45,263 bases of DNA from Thermoanaerobaculia bacterium (GTDB lineage: Bacteria > Acidobacteriota > Thermoanaerobaculia > Multivoradales > JAGPDF01): positions 1-45,263 of the forward strand of contig JAGOCP010000003.1 of assembly GCA_017998715.1 (NCBI GenBank). The letters run 5' to 3'. The first letter of the stretch is position 1; the number at the start of each line of letters is the position of its first letter. Positions 1-8,812 of this stretch are shown piece after piece. Made by a program: the position numbers and the translations under genes. The notes beneath the pieces were generated by a model that made no database searches, was not told where the DNA came from, and worked only from the letters and a program-made list of their open reading frames with translations.

Positions 1-1
1 G

Positions 2-730
2 CTCTTCGAGGTCGGTTTCGGCGGCCTCATCACGCTCACCGCTTCGTTCGTTTTCCTCGGCACGGCCAACATGATCGGCGCCGTCCAGGGCGGCACTTTC
101 GGTCTCGGCTTCACCACCTTGCCGGCGGTTTTCGCCCACATGGGGGCGTTCGGCAACATCGTCGGCGCGATCTGGTTCTTCATGCTCTTCCTGGCCGCGA
201 TCACGAGCTCGATCTCCATGTACCAGCCGTCGCTCGCCTTCTTCCAGGAAGCGCTCGGATGGGGTCGCAAACAGTCGACCTCGCTGATGGTGGGCATCTG
301 TCTCGTCGGCTCCTTCCTGGTGATGTACTACAGCAAGGGGGGCATCTTCTGGTCGACCATCGACGACTGGGTCGGGACCTTCCTGATCTTCGTCCTGGCG
401 ATGATTCAGATCATCGCCTTCAGCTGGGTCTTCGGCATCGAGAAGGGCTGGAAGGAGGCCCATATGGGGGCGCAGATCCGCATCCCGGGTTTCTATAAAT
501 TCATCATGAAGTACGTCACGCCGATCTATCTGCTGGTCGTCTTCATTGCCTTCTGCACCCAGAATCTCGGATCGTGGGTGAAATCGGTCGCCGACGAGCC
601 GCTGCGGCAGGGGGCGATCGGGCTGGTTCTGGCGACCGCCCTGATCCTCATCATCTGCACCCGGATCGGCTCGAAGCGCTGGCGTGCCGCAGGTCTCGAC
701 ATCGACGGCAAGCATGCCCCGAACGACTGA
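2..730 (+). CDS. Sodium-dependent symporter, NSS/SNF family (C-terminal part)
   Basis: The reading frame is open from base 2, so the gene begins before the window; 242 residues of the C-terminal part are present. It would import a small solute (amino acid or related amine) driven by the sodium gradient. The visible part holds about five hydrophobic segments, including a helix followed by the conserved-looking run TSSISMYQPSLAFFQE, which matches the helix 8 region that binds sodium in LeuT-like transporters. A loop containing GWKEAHMGAQIRIPGFYKF precedes the last helices, and the C-terminus is a short charged tail. It is followed 15 bases later by a one-helix small subunit-like gene, the arrangement of MetP/MetS-type two-component NSS carriers. 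The family call is firm; the substrate cannot be read from this fragment. Confidence 0.88.
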   Translation, partial: LFEVGFGGLITLTASFVFLGTANMIGAVQGGTFGLGFTTLPAVFAHMGAFGNIVGAIWFFMLFLAAITSSISMYQPSLAFFQEALGWGRKQSTSLMVGICLVGSFLVMYYSKGGIFWSTIDDWVGTFLIFVLAMIQIIAFSWVFGIEKGWKEAHMGAQIRIPGFYKFIMKYVTPIYLLVVFIAFCTQNLGSWVKSVADEPLRQGAIGLVLATALILIICTRIGSKRWRAAGLDIDGKHAPND

Positions 731-745
731 CAAGGAGAGCGTGAC

Positions 746-877
746 ATGACCACTCTGGGTTGGATCTTCCTCCTCTCGTCGACCGCCTTCGTCTGGGGGT
801 TGACCGGCTGGTGCTTCTACAAGGTCCTGACCGTCAAGGAAGAGATCGAGATTCCGCCGGCCTCGCTCGGCGGCTGA
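746..877 (+). CDS. MetS-like small membrane subunit of the NSS transporter
   Basis: A 43-residue reading frame starting at ATG with a good ribosome binding site (AAGGAG at 732-737). It encodes one hydrophobic helix (about residues 5-26, rich in Trp and Phe) followed by a charged stretch KVLTVKEEIEIPPA and a glycine end. The size, single helix, position directly after an NSS transporter and the acidic tail match the MetS small-subunit family, described beside MetP methionine transporters. It probably stabilises or activates the upstream carrier in the inner membrane. The call rests on context and general shape; no alignment was run. Confidence 0.72.
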   Translation: MTTLGWIFLLSSTAFVWGLTGWCFYKVLTVKEEIEIPPASLGG

Positions 878-880
878 CGC

Positions 881-942
881 ACCTCCGGAGCCCGGAGGTC
901 CTGCCACACCGCGGCCGCGGGTCGGTTTCCGACCTGCGGCCG
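881..942 (+). terminator. Double hairpin after the transporter operon
   Basis: Two inverted repeats follow the small subunit gene. The first is ACCTCCGG (881-888) with CCGGAGGT (892-899), a 3-base loop. The second is a 14-bp stem, 912-925 with 929-942, TTT loop and a single G-U pair. There is no T-run after them, so this is a terminator-like structure rather than a classical intrinsic terminator. Confidence 0.5.
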
Positions 943-1016
943 TTCGTCCGTCCGGGCGGCTGTAAGAAAGTCTCCCGCTGAGCGTTGTACGGTTGAAGAG
1001 GGAAGGAGAACCGACC

Positions 1017-1646
1017 GTGCAAGGGCGACCGCAGGCGCAGGACACCGAGGCATCGCGATTCAGATCCGCCGGCGGGGGAGCGCTCCCGGCCGGCTCCGAG
1101 CCGGCACCGGCCGACCCGGTCCAGCAGCTCGCGGAGCTCTTCCGCGAGCACTACGACAAGGTCTTCCGAGCCGCGTACCGGATTACCGGCAACGCCATGG
1201 ACGCGGAAGACGTGCTGCAGTCGGTCTTCCTGCGCCTTGCCCGACGGCAGGAGGCCGAGCCTCTGGGGGAGGAGGCCGCGGGCTACTTCTACCGTTCGGC
1301 GGTCAACGCGGCGCTCGACGTCGTGCGTTCCCGCCAGCGTGCCGGCTGGGCCCCGCTCGAAGAGGCCGAGCTGCCGCGTGCGAGCGCCAATGCCCTCGCC
1401 AGCGCCGAGTTCGAGCCCGAGCGGGAGCGCCGCCTGAAGCAGCTGCGGAAGACGCTGCGGCTGGCGATCGCCCGGCTCTCACCGCGCGCCGCCGAGGTCT
1501 TCACCCTGCGCTATTTCGAGGGCCTCGGCAATCAGGAGATCGCCAGGCTCCTGGGCAGCAGCCAGGGCGTCGTCGCCGTTCTGCTCCACCGCACCCGCTA
1601 CCGTCTGCGCAAAGAGATCACCAGCCTCATGGGAGAAGCGTCATGA
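1017..1646 (+). CDS. ECF-type RNA polymerase sigma factor
   Basis: A 209-residue sigma-70 family protein that would direct RNA polymerase to a small envelope- or stress-related regulon. Region 2 runs from about residue 38 (LAELFREHYDKVFRAAYRITG) and has the acidic DAED motif at 62-65, followed by VLQSVFLRLARR. Region 4 lies at the C-terminus (LSPRAAEVFTLRYFEGLGNQEIARLLG, given here as a description of its helix-turn-helix). I chose GTG 1017 because GGAAGGAG at 1001-1008 sits 8 bases upstream; an in-frame TTG at 993 lacks a site. The first 35 residues are low complexity. The stop overlaps the next start as ATGA (1643-1646), so it is translationally coupled to a probable anti-sigma protein. Confidence 0.9.
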   Translation: MQGRPQAQDTEASRFRSAGGGALPAGSEPAPADPVQQLAELFREHYDKVFRAAYRITGNAMDAEDVLQSVFLRLARRQEAEPLGEEAAGYFYRSAVNAALDVVRSRQRAGWAPLEEAELPRASANALASAEFEPERERRLKQLRKTLRLAIARLSPRAAEVFTLRYFEGLGNQEIARLLGSSQGVVAVLLHRTRYRLRKEITSLMGEAS

Positions 1647-4450
1647 AGTCCGAAGAGCGATTCGAGCAGGCCGTTGCCGCCGTCCGTGACGAGCAGATCG
1701 ATCCGCGCACCGTCGAGACGGCGGGCGAGCGCGTCTGGGCGCGCCTCGCGAACGAGGCCGACGCCGTGGTTGCCGGTCAGACCGCGCCCTCTGCCAACGC
1801 CGCGAGCGCTGGCGCCGAGCACCGCATCCTCGGCTGTGAGGGCTTCCGCGAGCTGATGCCGGCCTATCTCGCCGGCGCCCTCGCCGAGCCCAAGAAGGTT
1901 CTCCTCGAAGACCATACCCGCGAGTGCCTTCCCTGCCGCCGGGCTCTCGCGGCGGCGCGTCAGGCGAAGGCCGCGGTCGCTGCTGCGCCGGCCCGCGAGT
2001 CGTCGCGCCCGCGGAGCGCCCGGGGTGAATCCTCCGGTGTCCGGCGCTGGGCGCTCGCTGCCAGTCTCGCCGGAGTGGCGTTGCTCTCGGGCTTCCTCGT
2101 CCGCCAGGCGGGCGTCGGGTATCTCGGCGCCGCTCCCGCCGTGACGGTGCGGGCGATCTCTGGCGAGCTCTCGGTCGTCTCCGGTGGCGAGGTGCGGCCG
2201 GCGGTGGCCGGCGAGCGCATCGCCGGTGCGCAGCTGGTGCGTACCGCGCAGAGATCGGGCGCCGTGCTCGAGCTCGCCGACGGCTCGCGTATCGAGCTCG
2301 CCGAGCGCTCGGAGCTGGGCCTCGGCCGGCGCTGGGACGGCACGATTCTCGAGCTCGAGCGCGGCAGCCTGATCGTCGAGGCCGCCAAGCAGCGGCGCGG
2401 CCATCTCTACGTCGATACCGGCGACTGCCGGGTGTCGGTCGTCGGCACGATCTTCTCCGTCAACCACGGCGCCAAGGGCTCGCGCGTCTCGGTGATCGAG
2501 GGCGAAGTGCACGTGCAGGAAGGCGCGGAGCGCGCCGTTCTCCTCCCCGGGCAGCAGTTCGCCAGCGGCCATCGACTGGCCGCGGTGGCGGTGGCCGACG
2601 AGATCTCCTGGAGCCGCGATGCGGCGCGCTATCGCGAGCGCCTCGCCGCGCTGAAGAGCCTCGGCCACGAGCTCGACCTCGCCCTGACGCCGGCTTCGGC
2701 GCGCACTTCGACGCGCCTGCTCGATCTGGTTCCGGCCGGCACTGGCATCTACGTCGCGCTGCCCAACCTCTCGCAGTCCGTCGGCACGGCATGGCAGCTG
2801 GTGCAGCAGCGGGTGAGCGAGAATCCGGTGCTCGGCGAGTGGTGGAACGAGCACTTCGCGAACCCCGAGGACGAAGCCGCGATCGCCGAGGCGATCGCCG
2901 AGCTCGAGCGCTTCGGCAGCGAGCTCGGGGCGGAGATCGCGATCGCGGTCGATCTCGCGCAGACCGGTGGCGCGGACGCGGCGGGCGGCGAAGCTCCCCT
3001 GTTGCTCGCCGAAGTCGACGATCCGGCGCGATTCTCGCCGCTTCTCGATCAGGAGATCGCCCGTCTCAACGCGCTGCCGGTGCCGCATCCGGCTGGCGAG
3101 GCGGGATCTCAGCCGCGCCTGCGGCGCATCACCGATCCGGCGAGCGAGAGCGCGACCGAGCATGAGCTGCTCGTCTGGCTGACCGGCGATCTGCTGCTCG
3201 CTTCGCCTTCGGCGGCGCCGCTCGCGGCGATCCAGGCCGAGCTCGCGACGGGTGCCAACGCCTTCGTCGGCTCACCGTTCCACCAGCGCCTCGCCGCGAT
3301 CTACGGCGGCGGTGCGGAGTGGTTGGTCGGTGTCGACCTGGCGTCGATCGTCGCCCGGGCGACGGCGCAGCCGGAGGCGACCGAGCCGGAGCAGGCCGCC
3401 CAGGGCCGCGTGCTCGAGCGCCTCGGCCTCGCCGATGCGGAGTTCCTGATCCTCGACAGCCGCAGCTCCTCGGGCGAAACCCAGAGCCGCGCCCACCTCG
3501 GCTTCCGTCACGAGCGCCGGGGGCTGGCCTCCTGGCTCGCCGAGCCTGCTCCCGTCGGCGCGCTCGACTTCGTTTCGCCCTCCGCGCACCTCGCGGTAGG
3601 CGGCATTCTCAAGGAGCCGGCGGCGATGCTCGACGATCTCCTCGCCCTGGCCGAGGCGGATGGCTCCGGCGAGCATTCGGTGCTGCGCGAGCTCGCCGAC
3701 TTCGAAGCCGAGCACGGGCTGTCGCTGCGCGAGGATCTCGCCGCAACGCTGGGTGGCGACTTCGCCTTCGCCTTTGACGGTCCGTGGCTGCCGACGCCGT
3801 CGTGGAAGCTCGTGCTCGAGGTCGCCGACGCCGGCCGCCTGCAATCGACGCTGGTGAACCTGGTGGAGGAGTGGAATCGCACCGCCGCGAGCGGCGACGG
3901 AGAGCCGCGGCCCACTTTGGCTCTCGCCCAGGAGGCCGTCGACGGACGGGTCTACTACGATCTGCGGACCTCGACCGGCACCGAGCTCGCCCACTTCCTC
4001 TTCGTCGATGGCTACCTCGTCGTCGGACCTTCGCGGGCCCTGCTCGCCGAGTCCGTCGGCCAACGTGCCGCCGGCATCACGCTCACCGCTTCGTCGGGCT
4101 TCCTCGAGCTGCTGCCGCTCGATGGCGAGGCCAACTACTCGGCCGTGGTCTACCAGAACCTCGGCGGCGCGGTGGGCGCCCTGGGCGAGTTCCTCGGTCG
4201 CCAGGAGGGCATTCCCGCCGCCGAGCGAGAGCAACTGACGGCGCTCGCCGGCGAGGCCGGCGCGAGCCTGGCGGTGGCCTACGGCGAAGCGCAGGGGCTC
4301 ACCTTCTCGACCCGCGGCGTACGCGGGCCGATGGGGGTCTCGTTCGAGAGCCTGCTCGCCCTCGGCGGCCTCTTCGGCGGCGGCGACGCGGCGCCGGAGA
4401 GCGCCCCCGCCGGTGCGGTGAGCGAAACTCCTGCCGGCCCACAGGCGTAG
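1643..4450 (+). CDS. Zinc-finger/FecR-domain membrane protein, probable anti-sigma, with large unknown C-terminal region
   Basis: A 935-residue protein coupled to the sigma gene. Residues 60-105 contain a zinc-finger motif HTRECLPC (His91, Cys95, Cys98), the pattern of zinc-binding anti-sigma domains. One transmembrane helix lies at about 136-153. Residues 165-320 resemble a FecR domain ([11 protein letters not shown], then RGSLIVEAA and [10 protein letters not shown], ending in a LLPGQQ turn). The remaining 600 residues are Ala/Glu/Leu-rich and start [19 protein letters not shown]; they look like a periplasmic domain vaguely similar to DUF3352-type proteins, but I do not recognise them securely. 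Inferred role: it binds the sigma factor in the cytoplasm and releases it when the periplasmic part senses a signal. It precedes the ABC genes by 14 bases. Confidence 0.75.
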   Translation: MKSEERFEQAVAAVRDEQIDPRTVETAGERVWARLANEADAVVAGQTAPSANAASAGAEHRILGCEGFRELMPAYLAGALAEPKKVLLEDHTRECLPCRRALAAARQAKAAVAAAPARESSRPRSARGESSGVRRWALAASLAGVALLSGFLVRQAGVGYLGAAPAVTVRAISGELSVVSGGEVRPAVAGERIAGAQLVRTAQRSGAVLELADGSRIELAERSELGLGRRWDGTILELERGSLIVEAAKQRRGHLYVDTGDCRVSVVGTIFSVNHGAKGSRVSVIEGEVHVQEGAERAVLLPGQQFASGHRLAAVAVADEISWSRDAARYRERLAALKSLGHELDLALTPASARTSTRLLDLVPAGTGIYVALPNLSQSVGTAWQLVQQRVSENPVLGEWWNEHFANPEDEAAIAEAIAELERFGSELGAEIAIAVDLAQTGGADAAGGEAPLLLAEVDDPARFSPLLDQEIARLNALPVPHPAGEAGSQPRLRRITDPASESATEHELLVWLTGDLLLASPSAAPLAAIQAELATGANAFVGSPFHQRLAAIYGGGAEWLVGVDLASIVARATAQPEATEPEQAAQGRVLERLGLADAEFLILDSRSSSGETQSRAHLGFRHERRGLASWLAEPAPVGALDFVSPSAHLAVGGILKEPAAMLDDLLALAEADGSGEHSVLRELADFEAEHGLSLREDLAATLGGDFAFAFDGPWLPTPSWKLVLEVADAGRLQSTLVNLVEEWNRTAASGDGEPRPTLALAQEAVDGRVYYDLRTSTGTELAHFLFVDGYLVVGPSRALLAESVGQRAAGITLTASSGFLELLPLDGEANYSAVVYQNLGGAVGALGEFLGRQEGIPAAEREQLTALAGEAGASLAVAYGEAQGLTFSTRGVRGPMGVSFESLLALGGLFGGGDAAPESAPAGAVSETPAGPQA

Positions 4451-4464
4451 AGTTCCGGGTGTCG

Positions 4465-5451
4465 ATGTCCACACCACTCCTGGAGCTCGAAGGGCTCGAA
4501 GTCCACCTGGCAGGGCGAGCGATCCTCAAGGGTCTCGACGGCTCGCTCGCCGGCCAGGTGGTCGGTCTGTTGGGGCCCAATGGCGCCGGCAAGACCACCC
4601 TGTTCAATACCATCCTCGGCTTCTACCGCCCCTCGGCGGGAAGGGCACGCGTCCTCGGACGCGATATTGCTACCGACGCCGCCGCCGTGCGCGAGCGAAT
4701 CGGTTACATGCCGGAGAGCGAGTCGTTCGTGTCGGGGCTCTCGGCGGTCCGCTTCGTGCGCATGATGGCCGAGCTGTCGGGGCTGCCCGCCCGCGCCGCG
4801 CTCGAGCGGGCGCACGAGGCGCTGTTTTACGTCGGTCTCGGCGAGGCGCGCTACCGCAAGCTCGAAACCTACTCGCTCGGCATGAAGCAGCTCGCCAAGC
4901 TCGCCCAGGCGATCGCCCACGGACCGGAGCTGCTGCTGCTCGACGAGCCGACCAACGGCCTCGACCCCTCGGCGCGGCAGCGGATGCTCGGCCTGGTGCG
5001 CGAGATCGCCGCCTCGGGCGTGCGCATCATCCTCTCGTCGCACCTGCTGCGCGACGTCGAGAGTTGCTGCGACGAGGTGATCGTGCTCAAGGACGGCAAG
5101 GTGGCGACGATCGCCAATCTCGCCGCGGAGCGCGCCAGCCAGCGCCGCTTCCTCGAGCTCGAGACCCGCGGCGGCGAGAACGGCAACTACCCCGGCCGGC
5201 TCGCGGAGCTCGGCTGCGAGGTTGCCGAGCTGTCGAATCGCAAGCTCAAGGTCGTCCTGCCGCCGACCGTCGACGTGCGCCAGCTCTACCGGATCGCGGC
5301 CGAACAGGGAGTGCAGCTGCGCCGCCTGTCGTCGAGTCGCAACTCGCTCGAGCACCTATTCCTGCGCGCCATGGAGAGCGGCGAGAACGCAACGCCGGGA
5401 AACCCGGGCGAACCTGCGCCGCAGACGGAGGTGCCTCGTGCCGGTCTATGA
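4465..5451 (+). CDS. ABC transporter ATP-binding protein (exporter type)
   Basis: A 328-residue ATPase that would energise an ABC-2 type exporter. The Walker A motif is GPNGAGKTT, the signature is the YSLGMKQ variant usual in this subfamily, Walker B is [13 protein letters not shown], and the H-loop is in LSSHLL. A C-terminal extension of about 100 residues follows the nucleotide-binding domain. ATG 4465 is preferred; GTG 4459 in the same frame is possible, and no strong ribosome binding site is present, so coupling with the gene ending 14 bases upstream is likely. It overlaps the permease gene that follows by 14 bases. Substrate unknown. Confidence 0.9.
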   Translation: MSTPLLELEGLEVHLAGRAILKGLDGSLAGQVVGLLGPNGAGKTTLFNTILGFYRPSAGRARVLGRDIATDAAAVRERIGYMPESESFVSGLSAVRFVRMMAELSGLPARAALERAHEALFYVGLGEARYRKLETYSLGMKQLAKLAQAIAHGPELLLLDEPTNGLDPSARQRMLGLVREIAASGVRIILSSHLLRDVESCCDEVIVLKDGKVATIANLAAERASQRRFLELETRGGENGNYPGRLAELGCEVAELSNRKLKVVLPPTVDVRQLYRIAAEQGVQLRRLSSSRNSLEHLFLRAMESGENATPGNPGEPAPQTEVPRAGL

Positions 5452-6337
5452 CCACCGCTATCGCGGCTGGACCGGCGAGCGCCGCACCGGGCGCTTCCGC
5501 ATCTGGACCGTGGCGCGCTTCGCTCTGGCCGATCTGTGGAAGTCGCGCCTCGCCTTGCTGCTGTTCATCCTGGCGCTGCTGCCGCCGATCTTCTTCGGCG
5601 GCATGATCTATCTCGCCAACAACATCGACATGCTGGCCGCCGTCGGCTGGAAGGTCACCGGCGAGGGGGTCGATTCGAGCTGGATGGCGATCGACAAGGA
5701 GCCGTTCTTCTGGTTCCTCGTCTGGCAGTCGAGCTTTGCTTTCTTCCTCGCGGCGTTCATCGGCCCGACGCTGGTCGCGCCGGATCTGGCGCACAACGCT
5801 TTGCCGCTCTATCTTTCGCGCCCGCTGTCGCGCGCCGACTACATCGCCGGCAAGCTCCTGGTGCTGCTGCTGCCGCTCTCGGCGGTGACCTGGATCCCCG
5901 GCCTCCTCCTGATCGGCCTCCAGACGGCGCTCGCCGGCACCGGCTGGCTGGGAGAGCACTGGCGCCTCGTGCCGGCCCTGGTCGTGGGCTCGTGGATCTG
6001 GATTCTCCTGCTCGCCGTGCTGGCGATCGCGATCTCCGCCTGGGTCAAGTGGCGTCCGGTCGCCACCGGCATGCTCTTCGGGCTGTTCATCGTCGGCGAG
6101 GCGTTCGGCAAGGCGATCGAAGAGATCGCCGGCTTCCGCTGGGGCAAGGTCCTGGCGATGGACGACGTGGTGCAGACGATCTGGGCGGACCTCTTTGGCG
6201 GCATCGACTTCCTGGGCCACGAGTTTCCGCAGGATCCACTGCCGGTCGCCGCCTGCTGGGCAACGCTCGCGGTGCTCCTCGCCGCCGCCCTCTGGGTGCT
6301 GCACCGCAAGGTGCGCGCCTGCGAGGTGTCGCGATGA
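5438..6337 (+). CDS. ABC-2 type membrane permease
   Basis: A 299-residue integral membrane protein with about six hydrophobic segments; the first is [19 protein letters not shown] cytoplasmic N-terminus ([18 protein letters not shown]) resembles permeases annotated as ABC transporter permease subunits paired with NosF-like ATPases. The GTG at 5438 has GGAGG at 5427-5431, 6 bases upstream, which decides the start and makes it overlap the ATPase gene. Its stop overlaps the next ATG as ATGA (6334-6337). It forms the first ATPase-permease pair of the operon; whether both pairs build one heteromeric exporter or two is not clear. Confidence 0.85.
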   Translation: MPVYDHRYRGWTGERRTGRFRIWTVARFALADLWKSRLALLLFILALLPPIFFGGMIYLANNIDMLAAVGWKVTGEGVDSSWMAIDKEPFFWFLVWQSSFAFFLAAFIGPTLVAPDLAHNALPLYLSRPLSRADYIAGKLLVLLLPLSAVTWIPGLLLIGLQTALAGTGWLGEHWRLVPALVVGSWIWILLLAVLAIAISAWVKWRPVATGMLFGLFIVGEAFGKAIEEIAGFRWGKVLAMDDVVQTIWADLFGGIDFLGHEFPQDPLPVAACWATLAVLLAAALWVLHRKVRACEVSR

Positions 6338-7296
6338 GCGGCACTCCTGCGGCGGGCGTGGTGTTGTTCGAGGACGTTTCGAAGTTCTACGGTGAGGTTC
6401 TGGGAGTCAACCGGGTCGACCTGGCGATCGGCGCCGGCATCACCAGTCTCGTGGGGCCGAACGGCTCTGGCAAGACGACGCTGATGAACCTCGCGACCGG
6501 TCTCCTCCGGCCGACCGAGGGGCGGGTGTCGGTGCTCGGTATCGAGCCCTCCGACCCGGAACGCCTGTTCGCCAAGGTGGGCTACTGCACGCAGTTCGAT
6601 ACCTATCCGCGCGGCATCAGCGGTTGGGACTTCGTGCACCTCTATCTCAAGTTGAGCGGCCTCGATAGCGGTCGCGCGGCGGAGGCCGCGAGGCGTGCGA
6701 TTGCGCGCGTCGGCATGACCGACGCGGCGTCGCGGCGCATCGCCGGTTACAGCAAGGGGATGAAGCAGCGCATCAAACTGGCGCAGGCCATCGCCCACGA
6801 CCCCCAGGTGCTGCTCCTCGACGAGCCGCTGAACGGTCTCGATCCGCTGGCGCGTTCGGAAGTGATCGAGCTGCTGCGCAGCTTCGCCGCCGACGGGCGC
6901 ACGGTCGTCGTCTCCAGCCACATCCTGCACGAGGTCGACGAGCTTTCCGACCGCGTGGTGCTGGTGCACGGCGGCTACATCGTCGCCGAAGGGGCGATCG
7001 CCGGCGTGCGCGACGAGATGGCCGCCGAGCGGCCGCTCGCCGTGCTCGTGCGCTGCGACCGGCCGGGAGCTCTCGCGGCGCGGGTGTTCGCCGAGGATCA
7101 TGTCGTCGAGGCGCGCATCGATCCCGACGGCCGTGGCCTGCTGGTGCGGACGCGCAGCTCCGAGCAGTTCTACCTCCTGCTCAACCGTCTGGCGGCAGAG
7201 GGCCTGGTCGAGGTCGAGGCCGTGGTGCCCGCCGACGAGGATGTGCAGGCGGTCTACCAGTATCTGATCGGCTCCCCCACCGGGGCGGCGTCCTAG
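6334..7296 (+). CDS. ABC transporter ATP-binding protein (second)
   Basis: A 320-residue ATPase with Walker A GPNGSGKTT, signature YSKGMKQ, Walker B LLLLDEPLNGLDP and H-loop VSSHIL. The C-terminal 90 residues after the nucleotide-binding domain (AVLVRCDRPGALAARVF onward) form a separate small domain, as in ATPases of ABC-2 exporters. It is similar in plan to the first ATPase of the operon and probably arose by duplication. A purine-rich GAGGTG sits 5 bases before the start, inside the upstream gene. It is followed by its own permease 13 bases downstream. Confidence 0.9.
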   Translation: MSGTPAAGVVLFEDVSKFYGEVLGVNRVDLAIGAGITSLVGPNGSGKTTLMNLATGLLRPTEGRVSVLGIEPSDPERLFAKVGYCTQFDTYPRGISGWDFVHLYLKLSGLDSGRAAEAARRAIARVGMTDAASRRIAGYSKGMKQRIKLAQAIAHDPQVLLLDEPLNGLDPLARSEVIELLRSFAADGRTVVVSSHILHEVDELSDRVVLVHGGYIVAEGAIAGVRDEMAAERPLAVLVRCDRPGALAARVFAEDHVVEARIDPDGRGLLVRTRSSEQFYLLLNRLAAEGLVEVEAVVPADEDVQAVYQYLIGSPTGAAS

Positions 7297-7309
7297 AAGG
7301 AGCACACGC

Positions 7310-8149
7310 TTGAGCGAAACGGAAGCGATCGGACTCTCCCGCTGGCTGCGCCAGGTGCGGGCGATGCTCGGACTCGAGCTGCGCAAGACCTTCCTCCGGC
7401 CGCGAGCGCTGCCGGTGGTGCTGGTCGCTTTTCTGCCGGTGATCCTCCTCGCGCTGCGCATGCTCGCGACCAGGCTGCAGGCGATCCCGGCCGAGGCGGT
7501 CGGAGACGTGGCGCAGACCTATGGCGTCATCTTCCAGCTCTTCTTCGTGCGCCTGGTGGTCTTCTTCGGCTGTTTCGGGATCTTCACCTACCTCATCCGC
7601 GGCGAGATGCTCGAGCGCAGTCTGCACTTCTACTTCCTCGCCCCTCTGCGGCGCGACGTCTTCGTGGTCGGCAAGTACCTCGCCGGAGTAGTCGCCGGTA
7701 GCGCGCTCTTCGGCACCTCGGTGTTGCTGCAGATCGGGCTTTGCTTCCTCACCGGCGCGACTCCCGGCGGCCGGGCCTACCTGTTGAGCGGACCAGGGGC
7801 AGGCCAGGCGATGGCCTACCTCGGCGTCACGGTTCTCGCGGTGATCGGCTATGGCGCCGTCTTCCTGGCGCTCGGCATGCTGGTCAAGAACCCGATGATC
7901 CCCGCGGCGCTCATCCTCGGCTGGGAGTGGATCAACTTCCTGCTCCCGCCGGCGCTCAAGAAGCTGTCGGTGATCCACTATCTGCAGTCGCTCTGCCCGG
8001 TGCCGGTGCCGCACGGTCCGTTCGCCCTGCCGGCCGAGCCGACTCCGGCGGTGCTCGCTCTCCTCGGGCTCCTGGCGCTCGCCGCGGCGCTGCTCTTCTT
8101 CGCCTCGCGCCGCGCCCGCCGCCTCGAGATTCTCTACTCGACCGACTGA
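7310..8149 (+). CDS. ABC-2 type membrane permease (second)
   Basis: A 279-residue membrane protein with about six hydrophobic segments (for example PVVLVAFLPVILLALRML and LFFVRLVVFFGCFGIFTYL). It begins with TTG at 7310; AAGGAG at 7297-7302 with 7-base spacing supports this start. The C-terminus ends in RRARRLEILYSTD after the last helix. It completes an operon of sigma factor, anti-sigma/FecR protein and two ATPase-permease pairs, so the exporter is likely made under control of the upstream sigma factor, or at least together with it. Substrate unknown. Confidence 0.83.
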   Translation: MSETEAIGLSRWLRQVRAMLGLELRKTFLRPRALPVVLVAFLPVILLALRMLATRLQAIPAEAVGDVAQTYGVIFQLFFVRLVVFFGCFGIFTYLIRGEMLERSLHFYFLAPLRRDVFVVGKYLAGVVAGSALFGTSVLLQIGLCFLTGATPGGRAYLLSGPGAGQAMAYLGVTVLAVIGYGAVFLALGMLVKNPMIPAALILGWEWINFLLPPALKKLSVIHYLQSLCPVPVPHGPFALPAEPTPAVLALLGLLALAAALLFFASRRARRLEILYSTD

Positions 8150-8177
8150 CGGCGAAGATCAGAGCGCTGCGGGCCTG

Positions 8178-8183
8178 TAAGAT
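8178..8183 (+). promoter_or_regulatory. TAAGAT -10-like element before sigma gene
   Basis: TAAGAT lies 11 bases before the ATG at 8195, which has no ribosome binding site. TGTAAGA also occurs at 961-967 upstream of the first sigma gene. No -35 match is visible. It could give a nearly leaderless transcript. Confidence 0.4.
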
Positions 8184-8194
8184 AGGTCCACGCC

Positions 8195-8812
8195 ATGCGC
8201 GAAGACGAGTTCTCGTCCGAAGGCCCCTCGCCGGCGGCGGCGGACCCGGCCGTCACGCAGGTTCTCGAAGCGTGGAAGGCGGGCGACGACGGCGCCCTGG
8301 AGCGCCTGCTGCCGATGGTGTACGACGAGCTGCGCGCGATCGCCGGCCACCAGCTGCGCCAGGAGCGTCGCGGCCACACCCTGCAGCCCACCGCCCTGGT
8401 CAACGAGGCCTATCTCAAGTTGCGGCGACTGCGCGCCATTCGCTGGCACGATCGAGCGCATTTCTTCGCCTTTGCTTCCCGGATCATGCGTCGCATCCTG
8501 GTCGATCATGCCCGAGGCCGTCTGGCGGCGAAGCGCGGAGCCGGAGCGGTACCGGTCGACTGGATTCAGCAGATCGAGGACCGACCCGGAGGCGCCACGA
8601 GTCCCTGGACGCTGATTGATCTCGATCGCGCGCTCGACCGACTGGCGGCGCAGCGCCCGCGCCTCTCGCAGTTGGTCGAGGTGCGGTTCTTCGGCGGCCT
8701 GACCGTCGAGGAGGCCGCCGAGGTGCTCGAGTGCTCCCCGCGTACCGTCAAGCGGGACTGGGCCTTCGCTCGCGCCTGGCTGCTGCGCGAACTGGGCCGC
8801 CCTCTTGAATGA
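8195..8812 (+). CDS. ECF-like sigma factor (Sigma70_ECF/TIGR02999 type), kinase-linked
   Basis: A 205-residue sigma factor. Hallmarks are MVYDELRAIAGHQLRQE, TLQPTALVNEAYLKL and DRAHFFAFASRIMRRILVDH, all typical of the TIGR02999/PF07638 group, plus a C-terminal region 4 (LTVEEAAEVLECSPRTVKRDW). In region 2.2 the acidic DAED found in ordinary ECF factors (and in the one at 1017) is replaced by QPTA, putting Thr66 where a glutamate is expected. Related kinase-linked sigma factors (EcfP of Vibrio, group ECF43) need threonine phosphorylation there to bind RNA polymerase. The gene overlaps the following Ser/Thr kinase gene by 8 bases and no anti-sigma gene is adjacent. Phosphorylation control is an inference. 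Confidence 0.88.
   Translation: MREDEFSSEGPSPAAADPAVTQVLEAWKAGDDGALERLLPMVYDELRAIAGHQLRQERRGHTLQPTALVNEAYLKLRRLRAIRWHDRAHFFAFASRIMRRILVDHARGRLAAKRGAGAVPVDWIQQIEDRPGGATSPWTLIDLDRALDRLAAQRPRLSQLVEVRFFGGLTVEEAAEVLECSPRTVKRDWAFARAWLLRELGRPLE

Noticed and set aside
1598-3163. Long minus-strand open frame (over 500 codons) opposite the FecR protein gene
   Set aside because: The composition is Arg/Ala/Gly-heavy with no domain or helix pattern, as expected of a mirror frame in a GC-rich gene whose plus-strand frame has clear domains.
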